DNA of 64,000 bases from Pseudomonas gingeri (lineage in GTDB: Bacteria; Pseudomonadota; Gammaproteobacteria; Pseudomonadales; Pseudomonadaceae): assembly GCF_013386115.1 (NCBI RefSeq), contig NZ_JACAOR010000006.1:1-64000 (forward strand), given 5' to 3'. Positions 62,129 to 64,000 of the stretch are shown one piece after another. Each line of letters starts with the position of its first letter. Within the stretch, counting starts at the first letter, position 1. The notes beneath the pieces were generated by a model that was given only the letters and a program-made list of their open reading frames with translations, did no database searches and was not told the DNA's origin. The translations under genes and the position numbers were made by a program.

Positions 62129-64000
62129 ATGTCTGCGCCGATCTCCCCCGCCCCTGAATGGACAACCCTGGCCAACGGCCTGCGCGTCTCGCTACGCCAT
62201 GTGCCCCAGCTCAAGCGCTGCGCGGCAGTGCTGCGGGTCACGGCGGGCAGTCATGACGCGCCGCCAGCCTGGCCGGGCCTGGCGCACTTCCTCGAACATC
62301 TGTTCTTTCTTGGCACCGAGCGTTTTCCTGCCGCCGAAGGGCTGATGGCCTACGTGCAGCGTCAGGGTGGCCAGCTCAACGCCCGGACCAGCGAACGGAC
62401 CACCGACTTCTTCTTCGAGCTGCCGCCCCAGGCCTTTGCCGGCGGACTTGAGCGTCTGTGCGACATGCTCGCCCACCCGCGCCTGGCGCTGGAGGACCAA
62501 CAGCGCGAACGCGAGGTGCTGGAAGCGGAGTTTATCGCCTGGTCCCGAGACGCCGCGGCGCAACGGCAGTTCCGGCTCTACGACAGACTGTCCGCCGATC
62601 ACCCGTTGCGTGGTCTGCACGCCGGCAATCGCTCCAGCCTGAAGGTCGAAGATCCGGCCTTTCAGCAGGCACTTCACAGCTTTTACCAGGACTTCTACCA
62701 GACCGGGCAAATGACCCTGAGCCTGGTCGGCCCGCAGTCGCCGGACGAACTGAAGGCCCTGGCCCAGGCGCTGACGACAGATCTGCGCCCTGGACCGGCC
62801 ACCGTACAGGCCCCCCCGCCGGCGCTGCTCGACGCCAGCGGGCAGACTTATCCACAGCCCGACCACCAGCGGCTCGACCTGCTCCTGGCCTATGAAGCCT
62901 TGCCCGACGGCTCACGGCAGGCCCTGGACTTTCTCTGTACCTGGCTGAACGACAGCCAACCGGGCGGCCTCTGCGCCGAGTTGCGCTCACGCCTGTGGAT
63001 AGATTCGCTGAACGCCACGCCGATCTACCAGTTCGGTGGACAGGCCTTGCTGCATATCGAGTTCAGGCTGACGCCCGAGGGCGCCAACCACGCCGCCTCG
63101 ATCCAGGCACTGCTCGGCGACTGGCTGGCGTTTTTCCGCGGCCACGCCGACTGGCCGGCGTTGCGTCGGGAATACCGTTTGTTGCAAGTGCGCAAGGCAC
63201 GCGGCGGCAGCGCCCTGGAACGGGCCCGGCGGGACAGCGAGCAATGGCCGCTGGAGCTCGGCGAAGCCGGTCTGGTCGCCCTCGGGGAACTGCTCCGACA
63301 GACCGCTTCCGCACCTGTGGATAACCTGGCCGTGTCCTGGCAACTGCCTGCCGCCAATCCGTTCCTGCGCTCCACGGCGCCGGCCGAACATCCCGGCCTG
63401 ATCCGCGGGCAGAGCAGCGCCCACCGAGGCCTGCGGACCTTTGCCCAGGACCGCCTGCGCGGCCGCCAGACCGCCGTGATCACCTACCACCAGACAACGG
63501 ACGAGAGCGCAGAGGCAGTGATTTACCTGCGTTGGCAGCTGGACAGCAGCGCCGACACCTGCCCCTTGCACGCACGACTGGAGCACAGCCTGCGAAACCT
63601 GGGAGCCCAGGCACGCCAGGCGGGCGTGGAACTGTCTTTCACGATTCACGGCGGAGCCTGGCAACTCAAGCTGAGCGGTTTGCGCGAACCGATGCCGGCC
63701 ATCCTCGAACAGGCCCTGCGCACGCTGGCCCAACCTGCCGACAGTCTCTGGCAGAGCGCTGCCGACCTGCCCGAACGGGAGCCGCTGATCCCCATCCGCG
63801 AACTGCTCAGGCAACTGTCCGAACGCGCAGGCCTCGACCAGGCTACCGCGCCGCTCCACGGTGCCGAGGCTCTGCGGGCACTCTGGTCCGGCGCCAGCTG
63901 GCACGGCCTGGCGCTTGGTTTCCCGCCAGCGGCACAACCGGCGCTCAACAGCGCACTGAGCCGGGTTCCCGGGCGCATCGGCCGGCAGCAGACCCCGTCA
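62129..64000 (+). CDS. pqqF: Pyrroloquinoline quinone biosynthesis protease PqqF (5' part)
   Basis: M16-family zinc peptidase that cleaves the PqqA peptide in PQQ synthesis. The start at 62129 (MSAPISPAPEWTTLANGLRV) begins 48 bases after davA. The inverted zinc motif HFLEH (in LAHFLEHLFFLGTERFP) is about residue 52, with the distal Glu in REREVLEAEF. The window ends after 624 codons, still open, so the C-terminal part is missing. The pqqA-E genes usually lie just after it. Confidence 0.9.
   Translation, partial: MSAPISPAPEWTTLANGLRVSLRHVPQLKRCAAVLRVTAGSHDAPPAWPGLAHFLEHLFFLGTERFPAAEGLMAYVQRQGGQLNARTSERTTDFFFELPPQAFAGGLERLCDMLAHPRLALEDQQREREVLEAEFIAWSRDAAAQRQFRLYDRLSADHPLRGLHAGNRSSLKVEDPAFQQALHSFYQDFYQTGQMTLSLVGPQSPDELKALAQALTTDLRPGPATVQAPPPALLDASGQTYPQPDHQRLDLLLAYEALPDGSRQALDFLCTWLNDSQPGGLCAELRSRLWIDSLNATPIYQFGGQALLHIEFRLTPEGANHAASIQALLGDWLAFFRGHADWPALRREYRLLQVRKARGGSALERARRDSEQWPLELGEAGLVALGELLRQTASAPVDNLAVSWQLPAANPFLRSTAPAEHPGLIRGQSSAHRGLRTFAQDRLRGRQTAVITYHQTTDESAEAVIYLRWQLDSSADTCPLHARLEHSLRNLGAQARQAGVELSFTIHGGAWQLKLSGLREPMPAILEQALRTLAQPADSLWQSAADLPEREPLIPIRELLRQLSERAGLDQATAPLHGAEALRALWSGASWHGLALGFPPAAQPALNSALSRVPGRIGRQQTPS

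Overview
The window reads as chromosomal core of a Pseudomonas, most likely of the P. fluorescens/P. putida side of the genus. The gene order from tyrS down to the tRNA after rmcA follows, as I recall it, the P. aeruginosa PAO1 block PA0668 to PA0574.1. The order Lrp-davB-davA-pqqF at the right end is the arrangement known from P. putida. GC-rich coding DNA and REP palindromes of the GGAGC-GGCTTGCCGGCGAT type agree. There are no insertion sequences, prophage genes or CRISPR arrays.

Left part (1-18040): tyrS (-) stands divergent from a mepM-type M23 endopeptidase and anmK (+), both cell-wall turnover genes. Then erpA (-), argC (-), hemJ, a nitronate-monooxygenase-like flavoprotein, a DUF805 membrane protein, an SDR, an HIT protein and coq7 (+), an OsmC protein (-), vfr (+) and a lipoate-ligase-like protein (-). 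The tryptophan genes trpE-trpG-trpD-trpC (-) follow gph and rpe, which are coupled to each other.

Middle part (18041-30892): an iron-type alcohol dehydrogenase, a polyamine/amino-acid type ABC transporter (ATPase, binding protein, two permeases) and a LuxR-type two-component system whose sensor carries its own periplasmic binding domain. Position and order match agtABCD/agtSR, the 5-aminovalerate and GABA uptake system of P. aeruginosa. A DUF3530 protein and the DnaJ-type djlA-murU-amgK unit (muropeptide recycling) close this part.

Right part (30893-56577): lptD-surA-pdxA-rsmA-apaG-apaH-glpE; prkA-yeaH-spoVR (stress kinase module); cca; folB-folK; plsY; tsaD; the macromolecular-synthesis genes rpsU-dnaG-rpoD; the c-di-GMP protein RmcA; and a CAU tRNA.

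The accessory stretch is 56578-58743, between the tRNA and the lysine-catabolism genes. It holds a small DUF3077/DUF6124-like gene with a long leader that can fold into competing structures, and a Fic protein with a C-terminal winged helix preceded by a very regular operator array (two tandem 29-bp dyads). These two are the least explained features here. After them come an Lrp regulator, davB and davA (lysine to 5-aminovalerate, the substrate Agt is thought to import) and the first 624 codons of pqqF, cut by the window end.

Two genes that I expect from PAO1 synteny are missing: speD between coq7 and the OsmC gene, and the GatB/YqeY gene between rpsU and dnaG. The trpE-trpG gap, which holds tailocins in other pseudomonads, is empty.
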